A DNA stretch of 64,000 nt from Myxococcales bacterium (lineage in GTDB: Bacteria; Myxococcota_A; Polyangia; Palsa-1104), in assembly GCA_003170275.1 (NCBI GenBank), contig PNAM01000058.1:1-64000 (forward strand). Direction: 5' to 3'. The notes beneath the pieces are model-generated. The model saw only the letters and a program-made list of their open reading frames with translations, did not search any database and was not told the origin of the DNA. Of this stretch, positions 52,092-61,583 are shown one piece after another; position 1 is the first letter of the stretch; each line of letters begins with the position of its first letter. The translations under genes and the position numbers were made by a program.

Positions 52092-54553
52092 GCGTGGTCG
52101 TCGGGCGGCCAGAACAGCGAGAGCAGCGACGGTAGGACCAGGAACGCGCCGGTCAAACAAAACGCCACCGCGAGCGCGCCGGAGATGCCGAACAGCTTGA
52201 GCCCGTCGAAGCGCGCGATGCCCAGGCCGGCGAAACCCGCGACGGTCGACAGCGACGTGAGCACGATCGCGCGGCCGGTGGTGGCCAGCGTGTGACCCGC
52301 CCCGGCGTTCGGATTGGCCAGGTGCCGGTGCACCAGGAAGATGTGATCGTCGATGCCGTAGCCGATCACCAGCGGCACCGCGAGCAGGTTGAACAGGTTG
52401 AGCGGCAGGTGAAACAGCGCCAGCGCGGCGCCGAACAGCACCCACGCGATCGAGAGCGGCAGCATCACCGCCAGCCACGGCTTCCACCGGCGATAGTAGA
52501 GCGCGAGCAGCAGCATCACGCCGGCGCTCGAGACGATGGTGACCAGGATCGTGTCGTGCACCACGATGGTGCGCAACGCCTCCTCGAGGATGGGCGTGCC
52601 GGTGACCACGCCGCCGCCCGGCCCGTGCGCGAACGCGCGCAACGCGGCACGCGCCTGGAGAGACTGGTCGCCCGCCGCCGGGAAGAAGAAGGTCGCCACG
52701 CGGCGCTGGCCGGCCTCGTCGTGCACGTGATTGCGCAAGAGAAAGTCGAGATCGCTCTTCTGCGCATCGGCGAGCGTGATCGGCGGCGGCGCATGCGCGA
52801 GCTGCGCGAGGAACGGCTCGAACGCGCCGGTGTCGAAGCCCGCCTCGTCGAGCGCGGCGCGTAGATCACGCGCGATCCGCTCGGCGCCCAGCGCGTCCCA
52901 CGCGGCGCGCCGCTCGGCTTGCGTCTTTTGCGACGGAAACAGCGACGCGGCCGACTGATAGCCGCGCAGCAGGCCCTGCGTGCGCAGCCGATCCGCCTCG
53001 CGCGCCCACGCATCCGCGCGCTCCAGCGCCGCCTCGGGCTCGGCCTCGACCAGCGCCACCAGCATGTGCTCGCGCTCTCCGAAGCGGCGCGACAGCTCGG
53101 CCTCGGTGCGCACCGGCGGCATCGACTCCGGGTGGAACGTGATCAGCTTGCGATCGAACTCCACGCGCAGCGCCAGCGGCAGCGCCGCCAGCCCGAGCAG
53201 CGCCGCCAGGATCAACGTGCGTCGCGGGCGCCGGCCCGCCGCACGTCCGATCGCGCCGAGCACGCCGCCGGTCACCGACGGTTTCTGCGGTCGCGCCCAG
53301 ATCTTCGGCGGCAGGATCGCCAGCAGCGCGGGAAAGACGGTGAACATCGCCACCAGGTTGAGCAGCAGCCCGACGCCGGCCAGCACCCCGAGATCGGACA
53401 GCCCGCGATAGCTCGACAGCGCGCAGGCGAAGAACACCACCGCCGGTCCGAGCGTCGCGGTCAGCGACGGGCCGGCCAGATCGCGCACGGTCGACTCGAG
53501 CGCTTCGAGCGGCGCGTGCGTGACCAGCTCCTCGCGCAGGCGGTTGTAGAGCTGGATGGGAAAGTCGATCCCGATCGAGAGCAGCACGGTGCCGAAGGTG
53601 AGCGACACTGCGTTGACGTGGCCGTAGATCAGCGCCGCGGCGGCAGCGGTCCACAGCACGCCGACGAACAGCGGCGCGGCGACCAACGGCAAGACGCGCA
53701 GCGAACGAAAGAAGAACGCGAACAGCACCAGCACCGCGAACGCCGACACCGGCGTGGACCACGAGGCGTCGCGGTGCAGCCAGTCGCGGTAGGTGAGCGT
53801 GTACGCGCACGCGCCGGTGTACGCCAGCTCGATCCCCCTACCGGAGAACGTCCCGTCGGTGACGCGCGCGCCCAGTCTCTCGGCGGCGGCGCTCGCGGCG
53901 GTGATCAGCGCGCGGTCGGCCTCGACGTCGTAGCTGGCCGAACGCGGCCGCACGTAGATCATCAGCGCCTTGCCGTCGTGGCTGCGGAAGTAGCCGCTGG
54001 TGGTGTCGACCGGCAGCCCGCTGGCCAGCCGCTGCGAGAGGGTCTCGAGCACCTGCAGCGGATCGGCGGTGAGGATCGGCTGCAGCGCCGTGCCGCCGGG
54101 CGCCGAGAGCAAGGAGCGCAGCCGGCGGACCTGCGCGCGCAGCGCCTCGGGCGTGACGCGCGGCGCGAGCGAGGTGATCTCCTCGGCCGTCAAGAGCTGC
54201 GTCAGGTGATCGCGCATGAACAGCCCCGACGCCGCCGAGAGCCGGTAGCGCACTTCGGCCACCTCGGGCAGCTTGGCGAGCTCGGCGCCGTAGCGATCGG
54301 CGAAGTCGGTCAGCTTTCCCGGGTCCTCGCTCTCGACCAGGACAATCAACACCTGCTCGGCGACGAAGCTGCGGGCGAAGCGCGCGAACGCCTGCGCCTC
54401 CTCCGAGCCCTGCGGCACCAGCTTGACCACGTCGGTGTCGAGCCGGATGCGCAGCACCAGCGGCAGCAGCGCCGCCGAAAAGATCAGCGCGCACAAGAGC
54501 ACGCGACCCGGCTTGTGGACCAGCAGGCGGGCGAGGCGGGCGGACAGGCTCAA
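52082..54553 (-). CDS. MMPL/RND-superfamily exporter
   Basis: An 823-residue transporter with two repeated halves, each with one helix, a large periplasmic domain and a bundle of five helices. The first half has RLDTDVVKLVPQGSEEAQAF and TVLLSIGIDFPIQLYNRLRE; the second has AVPLVIGYGIDDHIFLVHRH and ARFDGLKLFGISG. G-x-x-x-D in the fourth helix of each half (SIGIDFPI, GYGIDDHI) is the proton-relay position. The family exports hydrophobic molecules such as hopanoids, glycolipids and polyketides; HpnN-like hopanoid export is a plausible reading but no hopanoid genes are nearby. Confidence 0.88.
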   Translation of the reverse strand: MSLSARLARLLVHKPGRVLLCALIFSAALLPLVLRIRLDTDVVKLVPQGSEEAQAFARFARSFVAEQVLIVLVESEDPGKLTDFADRYGAELAKLPEVAEVRYRLSAASGLFMRDHLTQLLTAEEITSLAPRVTPEALRAQVRRLRSLLSAPGGTALQPILTADPLQVLETLSQRLASGLPVDTTSGYFRSHDGKALMIYVRPRSASYDVEADRALITAASAAAERLGARVTDGTFSGRGIELAYTGACAYTLTYRDWLHRDASWSTPVSAFAVLVLFAFFFRSLRVLPLVAAPLFVGVLWTAAAAALIYGHVNAVSLTFGTVLLSIGIDFPIQLYNRLREELVTHAPLEALESTVRDLAGPSLTATLGPAVVFFACALSSYRGLSDLGVLAGVGLLLNLVAMFTVFPALLAILPPKIWARPQKPSVTGGVLGAIGRAAGRRPRRTLILAALLGLAALPLALRVEFDRKLITFHPESMPPVRTEAELSRRFGEREHMLVALVEAEPEAALERADAWAREADRLRTQGLLRGYQSAASLFPSQKTQAERRAAWDALGAERIARDLRAALDEAGFDTGAFEPFLAQLAHAPPPITLADAQKSDLDFLLRNHVHDEAGQRRVATFFFPAAGDQSLQARAALRAFAHGPGGGVVTGTPILEEALRTIVVHDTILVTIVSSAGVMLLLALYYRRWKPWLAVMLPLSIAWVLFGAALALFHLPLNLFNLLAVPLVIGYGIDDHIFLVHRHLANPNAGAGHTLATTGRAIVLTSLSTVAGFAGLGIARFDGLKLFGISGALAVAFCLTGAFLVLPSLLSLFWPPDDHAHS

Positions 54554-54568
54554 GCGCGGTTCAGCTCG

Positions 54569-55186
54569 TCACTTCTGCGGCGGGCGGGTCTTCTGATACG
54601 CCGGCCGCGCGGCGAGGTGGGCGATCCAGCTGCGGATGTGCGCGTAAGGCGCGAGGTCGATGCCGGCCCCGTCGCACAAGCCGACGAACTCCGCCAGCGA
54701 GATGTCGGCGATGGTGAACCGATCGCCCACCGCGTGCTTCTTGCCGGCCAGGTGCCCGTCGAGGATCCCGAGCGGCTGCTTCGCCGCTTCGACCCCCGCG
54801 GCGTGCGCCTTCTCGTCGAGCGCCTGCCCGCGCGAGGCGGACAGCTTCATGCGCCACGGCCTGGCGGTGGCCACCAGATCGGCGACCTGCCACCACATCC
54901 ACTGATCGATCTGCGCGCGCAGCTTGACGTCGCCGGGCACGATCTTGTCCGCGCCGAACTTGTCGGCCACGTACCACAAGATCGCGTTCGACTCCCACAG
55001 CACGAAGCCGTCGTCGTCGAGCACCGGCACGCGGCCGTTCGGATTCAGCTTGAGGAACTCGGGTTTCTTCTGATCGCCCTTGGGGATGTCGACGTGCTTG
55101 TAGTCGTACTTGGCGCCGCATTCCTCGAGTGCCCAGACGACCTTGCGCGCGTTGGGAGAGAGGGGATGGCCGTAGACAGTCAGCAT
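54569..55186 (-). CDS. Glutathione S-transferase family protein
   Basis: A 205-residue GST with a thioredoxin-like N-domain (YGHPLSPNARKVVWALEECG, then NPNGRVPVLDDDGFVLWESN, which holds the conserved cis-Pro and the glutathione gamma-glutamyl site E-S-N) and a helical C-domain (FTIADISLAEFVGLCDGAGI, with N-capping D-I-S). Ser10 is the likely catalytic residue, as in Theta-type enzymes. The substrate is unknown. Confidence 0.9.
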   Translation of the reverse strand: MLTVYGHPLSPNARKVVWALEECGAKYDYKHVDIPKGDQKKPEFLKLNPNGRVPVLDDDGFVLWESNAILWYVADKFGADKIVPGDVKLRAQIDQWMWWQVADLVATARPWRMKLSASRGQALDEKAHAAGVEAAKQPLGILDGHLAGKKHAVGDRFTIADISLAEFVGLCDGAGIDLAPYAHIRSWIAHLAARPAYQKTRPPQK

Positions 55187-55273
55187 CGGTGACCTCCAGG
55201 CCGAGGTTATATCAAGCGTCCCCGCGCGCTGCCAGCGTGGGCAGAAATGGGGCGCGCCAGCGTATCAACGAGT

Positions 55274-55732
55274 ATGGCCCTGCGACCGTGGCTGCTGGCG
55301 TTGGCGCTGATCGCGACCGCCTCGCGCAGCGCCCGTGCGGACATCGCGCTGCGCCCGCCGGCCACCAGTGAGCCCTCGGGAGCCAAGGTGGTGGTGCTCG
55401 GCTCCGGGCTGCGCTACGTGGACCTGCGCCTCGGCACTGGTCCCGAGCTGGGCGCCAAGGCCACCATCACCGTGCACTACGTCGGGACCCTTCCGAACGG
55501 CACCGAGATCGACAGCACCCGGCGCCGCGGCGAACCGGCCAAGTTTCACCTCGGCTCCGGGCAGCTGATCAAGGGCTGGGAGCTGGGCGTGCCGGGCATG
55601 CGCGTCGGTGGAATCCGCCGGCTGATCATTCCGCCGTCGCTCGCCTACGGCGATCGCGCGACCGGCGGGATCCCGGCCAAGAGCCAGCTCATCTTCGACG
55701 TGGAGCTGATCGCGATCGAGCCGTCCGGCTAA
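55274..55732 (+). CDS. Secreted FKBP-type peptidyl-prolyl isomerase
   Basis: A 152-residue protein with a signal peptide (LRPWLLALALIATASRSARA) and one FKBP domain: ATITVHYVGTLPNGTEIDST, FHLGSGQLIKGWELGVPGMR, IPPSLAYGDRATGGIPAKSQ and LIFDVELIAIE. The binding-pocket residues Tyr, Asp, Phe, Trp and Phe are present. It would assist folding of exported proteins in the periplasm. The ATG at 55274 is preferred over an upstream in-frame start that would disrupt the signal peptide. The stop codon interlocks with hemG. Confidence 0.92.
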   Translation: MALRPWLLALALIATASRSARADIALRPPATSEPSGAKVVVLGSGLRYVDLRLGTGPELGAKATITVHYVGTLPNGTEIDSTRRRGEPAKFHLGSGQLIKGWELGVPGMRVGGIRRLIIPPSLAYGDRATGGIPAKSQLIFDVELIAIEPSG

Positions 55733-57072
55733 CCGACGTCCATGCGCGCGGCGAGCGCCTTGCCCTCGCGGATGACATCGTTCACGCCCACCCCGCGCAG
55801 CGCCGCGCCCGTCGAGTACAGCCCCATCGGCTCGCCGCGCTCCTCGATCGTGGCGACGCGCCCCGCGTGCCCCACCACATACTGCGCGATCGCGCGCTTC
55901 CACCGCACCACGTGCGTGAACGCCGGCTCGGCGGTCACGTTCAAGATCGCGCGCAAGCCGTCGCGCGCCACCGTGAGCAGCTCCGCGTCGGGGAGCTGCG
56001 CGGCCTCGGGATCGAGCGAGCCGCCGACCATGCAGCGCAGCATCACGTGCTCGCGCGGCGCGATCGCGGCCTCGGGAAACGTGCTGGTCATCCACAACGC
56101 GCCGAGCAGGCGCTGCTTCTCCACGCGCGGCACCAGGAAGCCGAACCCATCGAGCGCGTGCGCGACCTGCGCGCGCGGATAGCCGAGCGAGATCGCCGCC
56201 ATCGAGTTCACCGGGATCGCCGCGTACGCGTCGGCCATCGCCGCGTCGACGGGCTGGAGGAGGCGCGCGGCCTCGTCGGGCGGCAGCGCCAGCACCAGGC
56301 GATCGGCCTCGATCGGCCCGCCCGGCGTCTGCACCACCCAGCCCTGGCCCCATTTCGTGATCGCGTCGGCGATCACGCCGGTGCGCAGCGCGTCGCCGAG
56401 CGCGCGCCCGAGCGCTTCGGGCAGCGCGCCCATCCCGCCCGCGAGCGAGGTCAGCCGCGCCGGGACGCGCGGGCGCCCTTCGGCCTTGCGTGCCTGCTCC
56501 ATCGCGTGCAGCCCGCGGATCACGCTGCCGTGCTCGCGCTCGAGCTCGGCGATCATGGGGAACGCGCTGCGCATCGACAGGCGCGTGTAGTCGCCGGCGA
56601 ACACGCCCGAGGCCACCGGTTCGATCAGGTGCGCGGCCAGCGACTCGCCGAAGCGACGCTTGGCGAACTCGGCCATGCTCTCGTCGGCTCCACTCGGCGG
56701 TCCCGGCGCCTTCGGCTCGCGCAAGATGCGCCACTTTTCGCCGAGCGTGAGCGCGCCCGAGGTGACGATCTTCGGCGGCGAGTCCGGCACTTCCTTGAGC
56801 TTGCCGCCGCGCACGACGAAGCGCCGGCGCGCCGCATCGCTCGACGGCAGCGGCTCGAGCCCGAGCTCTTTGTACAGCGCGGTGGTGTCGGGCGCGTTGT
56901 CGAGCACGCCGGCCGGCCCGTGCTCGATCTGCCATTCGCCGACGCGCTCGGAGCGCACCTTGCCGCCCGCCTGCGGCTCGCGCTCGAGCACCGTCACCTG
57001 ATGGCCGCGCGCACGCAGCTCGAGCCCGCAGGTCAGGCCGCCTACGCCGCCGCCGACGACGGCGATCTTCAC
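55729..57072 (-). CDS. hemG: FAD-dependent protoporphyrinogen oxidase (HemG/HemY type)
   Basis: A 447-residue flavoprotein. The FAD dinucleotide motif is KIAVVGGGVGGLTCGLELRA with LEREPQAGGKVRS after it, followed by SLAGGMGALPEAL and a C-terminal GLYSTGAALRGVGVNDVIR that closes the FAD site. It performs the oxygen-dependent six-electron oxidation of protoporphyrinogen IX, the step between HemE/coproporphyrinogen oxidation and HemH. Start GTG at 57072 overlaps the hemH stop (GTGA). The symbol hemG follows myxobacterial usage; the protein is the HemY-type enzyme, not the flavodoxin-like E. coli HemG. Confidence 0.88.
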   Translation of the reverse strand: MKIAVVGGGVGGLTCGLELRARGHQVTVLEREPQAGGKVRSERVGEWQIEHGPAGVLDNAPDTTALYKELGLEPLPSSDAARRRFVVRGGKLKEVPDSPPKIVTSGALTLGEKWRILREPKAPGPPSGADESMAEFAKRRFGESLAAHLIEPVASGVFAGDYTRLSMRSAFPMIAELEREHGSVIRGLHAMEQARKAEGRPRVPARLTSLAGGMGALPEALGRALGDALRTGVIADAITKWGQGWVVQTPGGPIEADRLVLALPPDEAARLLQPVDAAMADAYAAIPVNSMAAISLGYPRAQVAHALDGFGFLVPRVEKQRLLGALWMTSTFPEAAIAPREHVMLRCMVGGSLDPEAAQLPDAELLTVARDGLRAILNVTAEPAFTHVVRWKRAIAQYVVGHAGRVATIEERGEPMGLYSTGAALRGVGVNDVIREGKALAARMDVG

Positions 57073-58082
57073 GGTGACCTCTCGATGCGGCGCTCGACCA
57101 GCCCGGCGAGCGCCTCGATGAACGCGGGCTCGGTGTTGAGCGACGGCGCGCGCTTGAAGTTGAGGCCGAGCTTTTGCGCTTGGCCGCCGAACAGCAGATC
57201 GATCTCGTAGAGCGTCTCGATGTGATCGGACACGAACGAGATCGGAATGCACAGCACGTCCTTGCGCCCGGTCTTGGCCAACAGCTTGAGCGCGTCTTCC
57301 GTCGACGGCTCGAGCCAGCGCGTCTTGCCCGCGCGGCTCTGGAACGACAGCCGCCAGGGCCGCTGCCCGCCGAGCCGCTGCAGCACGCCGGCGATGGTCA
57401 GCTCGAGATCCTTCACGTACGGATCGCCCTTCTGGATGAAGGTCTCGGGCAGCCCGTGCGCCGAGAACAGCAGCTCGACGCGGTCGCGCCCCGCTTCGGG
57501 AAACTGTTCCAGGCCGCGTTCGACCTGCTTCGCGAGCGCGTCGAGGTAGGCGGGATCGTCGGGCCAGCGATCGATCTCCAGGTACTCGACCGCGCCCACC
57601 GCCGGCGGCTTTCCGGCCAGCCCGCGGCGCAGCTCCCACAGCGACGAGCCGGTGGTGGCGGTGGTGTAGTGCGGATAGAGCGACAGCCCGATCACCGTGC
57701 GCGCCCCGGCCTCCGCCGCGCGACGCAGCGCCTCTCCGGTGAACGGCGCCGAGTAGCGCATGGCCACGAAGCAGCGGAAGGTCCCCGGCCGCCGTGCGTT
57801 GAGCCGCGCCTCGAGCGCCTGCGCCTGTCCCTCGGTGATCTCGCCGAGCGGCGACCTGCCGCCGATCTGCTTGTAGTAGTCGCGCACCACGTTGGCGCGC
57901 GCGCGCGAGACCATCTTGGCGAAGCGCTTCTGCCACAGAAAGCCGAGCGGCAGCTGGATCAGATCGGGATCTCGAAACAGGTTGAACAGGAACGGCTCGA
58001 CCGCGTCCAGCGAATCCGGCCCGCCCAGGTTCAGCAGCACCACCGCGATCGGCGCCGGCAGGCTGTCGAGCTGCGCCACCAT
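57069..58082 (-). CDS. hemH: Ferrochelatase
   Basis: A 337-residue ferrochelatase inserting Fe2+ into protoporphyrin IX. Motifs are AVVLLNLGGPDSLDAVEPFL, FRDPDLIQLP, GGRSPLGEITEGQAQAL, VIGLSLYPHYTTATTGSSL and the catalytic-His loop LLFSAHGLPETFIQKGDPY, then LSFQSRAGKTRWLEPSTED. It ends with the metal-side SFVSDHIETLYEIDL. ATG at 58082 overlaps the hemE stop (TAATG). It is a membrane-associated final-step enzyme. Confidence 0.93.
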   Translation of the reverse strand: MVAQLDSLPAPIAVVLLNLGGPDSLDAVEPFLFNLFRDPDLIQLPLGFLWQKRFAKMVSRARANVVRDYYKQIGGRSPLGEITEGQAQALEARLNARRPGTFRCFVAMRYSAPFTGEALRRAAEAGARTVIGLSLYPHYTTATTGSSLWELRRGLAGKPPAVGAVEYLEIDRWPDDPAYLDALAKQVERGLEQFPEAGRDRVELLFSAHGLPETFIQKGDPYVKDLELTIAGVLQRLGGQRPWRLSFQSRAGKTRWLEPSTEDALKLLAKTGRKDVLCIPISFVSDHIETLYEIDLLFGGQAQKLGLNFKRAPSLNTEPAFIEALAGLVERRIERSP

Positions 58083-59113
58083 TACCGCTTGCCCAACCGA
58101 TGCACGATCTCCACCAGCGCCTCGGCGTGCTCGGGCGGCGTCGGCGGTTGGATGCCGTGCCCCAGGTTGAACACGTGCCGGTCCCGACCCGCTCGCGCGA
58201 GCACATCGGCCGCGCGCCGCTCGATCACCGGGATCGGCGCGAACAGCACGCACGGATCGAGGTTGCCCTGCAGCGTCACCTGGCCGCCGGTGCGCGCGCG
58301 CGCCTCGTCGAGCGGCACGCGCCAATCGACGCCCAGCGCATCGGCTCCGAGGGTCGCCGCGTCCTTTAGCAGCGACGCGCCGTCGTTGGCGAAGTAGATG
58401 ATCGGCGCGCCGAGCGGCTTCAAGCGATCGATGCACTCCTTGACGTACGGCGCGGCGAACTCGCGAAAATCCTCGGGCGCGAGCTGTCCCACCCACGAGT
58501 CGAACAGCTGCACCACTTGCGCGCCCGCGCGGATCTGCGCGCTCAGGTACGCGATGGTGGTGTCGGTGATCTTGCGCAACAGCCGATGCGCCGACGCCGG
58601 CGCGCCGAACAAGAGCTTCTTGGTCTCGGTGAACGCCTTTCCCGTCTGCCCCTCGACGACGTAGGTGAGCAGCGTGAACGGCGCGCCCGCGAACCCGATC
58701 AGCGGTACCTTGCCGTCGAGCGCGCGCCGCACCAGCCGGATCCCCTCGAGCACGTAGGGCAGCTCCGCCTCCACGTCGGGCACCCGCAACAGTGCGATGC
58801 CCGCGTCCGAGCGCACCGGCTCCAGCCGCGGCCCCTCGCCCTCGGCAAAGGTGAGCGGTACGCCCATCTTCTCGATCGGGATGAGGATATCCGAGAACAG
58901 GATCGCCGCGTCCACGCCCAGCCGCTCGATCGGCTGCATGGTCACCTCGCAGGCCAGCTCCGGCGTCTTGCACAGCGTCAGGAAATCGCCCGCGCGCTCG
59001 CGGGTCGCGCGGTATTCGGGCAGGTAGCGCCCCGCCTGGCGCATGATCCAGATCGGCGTGGTGTCGACGGGCTCGCCGCGCAGCGCCCGCAAGAAACGGT
59101 CAGCCCGAGACAT
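58082..59113 (-). CDS. hemE: Uroporphyrinogen decarboxylase
   Basis: A 343-residue enzyme converting uroporphyrinogen III to coproporphyrinogen III. Motifs are the N-terminal PIWIMRQAGRYLPEYRATR (active-site loop), AAILFSDILIPIEKMGVPL, LIGFAGAPFTLLTYVVEG and LGHGIQPPTPPEHAEALVE near the end. All expected Arg, Asp and His positions of the active site are intact. It heads the hemE-hemH-hemG operon; coproporphyrinogen oxidase is not here. Confidence 0.95.
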   Translation of the reverse strand: MSRADRFLRALRGEPVDTTPIWIMRQAGRYLPEYRATRERAGDFLTLCKTPELACEVTMQPIERLGVDAAILFSDILIPIEKMGVPLTFAEGEGPRLEPVRSDAGIALLRVPDVEAELPYVLEGIRLVRRALDGKVPLIGFAGAPFTLLTYVVEGQTGKAFTETKKLLFGAPASAHRLLRKITDTTIAYLSAQIRAGAQVVQLFDSWVGQLAPEDFREFAAPYVKECIDRLKPLGAPIIYFANDGASLLKDAATLGADALGVDWRVPLDEARARTGGQVTLQGNLDPCVLFAPIPVIERRAADVLARAGRDRHVFNLGHGIQPPTPPEHAEALVEIVHRLGKR

Positions 59114-59140
59114 CGCTCGAGTATACGACGCCGTCGAGGA

Positions 59141-60055
59141 TTAGCCCAATCGGCGGCGCAGCTCTTTGAGCGTTCCCGTCGCCGAGGCGCGCTGGTCGCC
59201 GCGCACGATCAGCGCGTCGAGGAGCTGCCGGGTCTGGCCCGCGATCTTGGGTCCGTGCACGCGCCACATGTCGAGCAGATCCTTGCCGGCCATGCGCGGC
59301 GCCGCCTTGAGCACCGTCGACAGCACCACCTTCGGCGCCAGGCCGAACAGCCGCCCGAGGTTCGGTGCGACCGCGCCCACGCCTTCGCGCACCCCGGCCG
59401 AGGCCAGCCCGCGCAGCTCGGCGTCGTTCGACCACGCGCCGAAATCCCACCCCGCCAGCTCGAGCGCCGCGAGCAGCGGCATGCCGGCGGCCAGCACCGC
59501 GTCGCGCGCGCGTCCGACCGAGCGCAGCGCCTTCGAGGCCAGCCCGCCCGCGCTCAGATCCTTGGCCAGCTCGTCGGCGAACGGCTTGGCCGCGTCGTCG
59601 CCTTCCCAGGTGATGATCGTGCGCGCGAACGGCGGGTTCCACCACTTGATCGCGTCCCCGTCGGGGTAGGCCTTGAACATGGGCATGATCTGCACCACCG
59701 GCCGACCCGGGAACCGCGCGCGAATCCGCTGCAGATCGTCCATCCCCGCCGAGGCCGACGCGATGCGCGCCTCGAAGGGGATCCGTGCGACCACGTCGAG
59801 CGCTTCGTCGAGCTGGTCGGCGCGCACCGCCAGGATCACCGTGTCCGCCGCCGGCAACACCTGGTGCGGCTCGATCGCCAGCGGCCGTTCGCGCACGTGC
59901 AGCTCGCCCGAGCGCGCATCGAGCAGCTTGACGCGCGTCAGCGTTGCCTTGCGCCCCTTGCGTACGTAGTAGGTGACCTCGTTGGCCTTGGTCACCTCGA
60001 GAAACCGCGTCAACAACGCGCCGACCGCACCCGCGCCCACCATCAGGATCCGCAT
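59141..60055 (-). CDS. PanE/ApbA-like NAD(P)-binding oxidoreductase
   Basis: A 304-residue protein. The N-terminal Rossmann domain (MRILMVGAGAVGALLTRFL, then VILAVRADQLDEALDVV) matches ketopantoate reductase PanE/ApbA. The C-terminal half lacks the usual Lys-containing substrate motif in a recognisable form and is Ala/Leu-rich, so the substrate may differ from ketopantoate. It lies 27 nt upstream of hemE and is possibly the first gene of that operon, though it has no obvious link to heme. Confidence 0.7.
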   Translation of the reverse strand: MRILMVGAGAVGALLTRFLEVTKANEVTYYVRKGRKATLTRVKLLDARSGELHVRERPLAIEPHQVLPAADTVILAVRADQLDEALDVVARIPFEARIASASAGMDDLQRIRARFPGRPVVQIMPMFKAYPDGDAIKWWNPPFARTIITWEGDDAAKPFADELAKDLSAGGLASKALRSVGRARDAVLAAGMPLLAALELAGWDFGAWSNDAELRGLASAGVREGVGAVAPNLGRLFGLAPKVVLSTVLKAAPRMAGKDLLDMWRVHGPKIAGQTRQLLDALIVRGDQRASATGTLKELRRRLG

Positions 60056-60100
60056 GCGCCCTTATAGGCGCTGCCTCCCCTTTAGACAACCGGCGCGCCG

Positions 60101-61543
60101 CTAGCGGGTCTGGCTGATGATCTTCTGCGGGCCGGTGGCCTTGCCCTGGCGTCGCTGCAGGCGACCCAGGCCGTCGTAGGCCGCGTACTTGAACATGTCG
60201 CCCAGCGTCGGGAAGTTGAAGACCTGATCGATGAAGTCGTCGAGCCCGCCGCCAAAGTGGATCACCGACTGCCCGACGTGCACCAGCTCGGTGGCGCGCT
60301 CACCGACGATGTGGCAGCCGATCAGCTTCTTGTCCTCGACCTGGAAGATCAGCTTGACCATGCCCTCGGTGTCGCCGCAGATCTGCCCGCGCGCGTTGTC
60401 GCGGTAGAACGCCCTGCCGACCTCGAAGTCGATCCCCTTCTTCTTGGCCGACTCCTCGGTCTCGCCGACCATCGACACCTCGGGGATGGTGTACAGCCCG
60501 TAGGGAAACCCCGTCGAGACCTTGGTCTTGTACTTGATGTCGAACGCGTGGCACGCGGCGACGCGTCCCTGCTCCATGGCCACCGACGCGAGCGCCGGAA
60601 AGCCGATCACGTCGCCGGTGGCGTAGATGCGGCCGCCCTTGGCGCCCTCGACCTGGAAGAACTGGTTGCACTTGAGGAGCCCGCGGCTGTCGGTCTGGAT
60701 GCCCACCGTCTCGAGCCCCAGGCTGCGGGTGTTGCCCGAGCGTCCGCCCGCGAACAACAGGCGCTCGCACTCCAGCACCCGCCCGTCGTCGAGGGTGCAG
60801 GTGAGCACGCCGTTCTTGCGGCTCACGTCGACCACGTTCTTCTTGAGCACGAACTCCACGCCCAGGCGGGCCATCTGCCCGGACAAGATCTGGTTCACCT
60901 CTTGATCGAGGAACCCGAGGATCTGATCGCGCCCTTCGACCACCATGCACTTGGTGCCGAGGGCCGCGAAGATCGACGCGTACTCGCAGCCGATCACGCC
61001 GCCGCCCAGGATGACCATCGCGTTGGGGATCTTGTCGAGCCGCAGGATCGAGTCCGCGTCGTCGACGTTGGGATCCTCGAACGGCACGTAGGCGGGCTTG
61101 AACGGCGACGAGCCGACCGCCAGCAGCACCGCGTCGCTGGTGACCCGCTTGGGCCCTTCGGGCGTGAGGATCTCGACCGTGTGCTCGCCGACGAAGCGCG
61201 CCTCTCCCTCGATCAGGTCGACGTGGTGGCGCTCGAAGTTCTTGCGGATGCGATCGCGCTCGGTGTTCAGCACCGGCTCTTGCCGGCACATGAGCTCGGG
61301 CACCGAGACACCCTCGCGCAGCTGGCAGGACATGCCGTACATGTCCCGCTGCTTCCAGCCGGAGAGGTAGAGCGAGGTTTCTCTTAGGGTTTTCGATGGG
61401 AGCGTGCCGGTGTTCACGCACGCGCCGCCGACTGCTTTCGCCTTCTCGACGACGGCGACGCGCTTGCCGAAGTACGCCGCCTGGACCGCGCCCTTCTCAC
61501 CGGCCGGTCCCGACCCGATGACGAGCCAGTCGTATTCGAACAT
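60101..61543 (-). CDS. sthA: Soluble NAD(P) transhydrogenase (SthA-type flavoprotein)
   Basis: A 480-residue flavoprotein of the pyridine nucleotide-disulfide oxidoreductase family. FAD motif WLVIGSGPAGEKGAVQAAY, NAD motif AMVILGGGVIGCEYASIFAA and the dimerisation domain PEVSMVGETEESAKK are present. The redox-disulfide region reads GGACVNTGTLPSK: Cys42 remains but the second cysteine is Thr47, so a dithiol cycle is impossible. That is the normal state of Si-specific transhydrogenases and distinguishes this protein from lipoamide dehydrogenase. It equilibrates NADPH and NADH in the cytosol. Confidence 0.9.
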   Translation of the reverse strand: MFEYDWLVIGSGPAGEKGAVQAAYFGKRVAVVEKAKAVGGACVNTGTLPSKTLRETSLYLSGWKQRDMYGMSCQLREGVSVPELMCRQEPVLNTERDRIRKNFERHHVDLIEGEARFVGEHTVEILTPEGPKRVTSDAVLLAVGSSPFKPAYVPFEDPNVDDADSILRLDKIPNAMVILGGGVIGCEYASIFAALGTKCMVVEGRDQILGFLDQEVNQILSGQMARLGVEFVLKKNVVDVSRKNGVLTCTLDDGRVLECERLLFAGGRSGNTRSLGLETVGIQTDSRGLLKCNQFFQVEGAKGGRIYATGDVIGFPALASVAMEQGRVAACHAFDIKYKTKVSTGFPYGLYTIPEVSMVGETEESAKKKGIDFEVGRAFYRDNARGQICGDTEGMVKLIFQVEDKKLIGCHIVGERATELVHVGQSVIHFGGGLDDFIDQVFNFPTLGDMFKYAAYDGLGRLQRRQGKATGPQKIISQTR

Positions 61544-61583
61544 GGCCTGGAAGTCTACGTGAGGGACGGAGAGACGGAAAGCG

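Noticed and set aside
60101..61543. Reading the flavoprotein as dihydrolipoamide dehydrogenase
   Set aside because: The second redox cysteine is threonine (CVNTGT), so a disulfide cycle is impossible; the transhydrogenase family fits.
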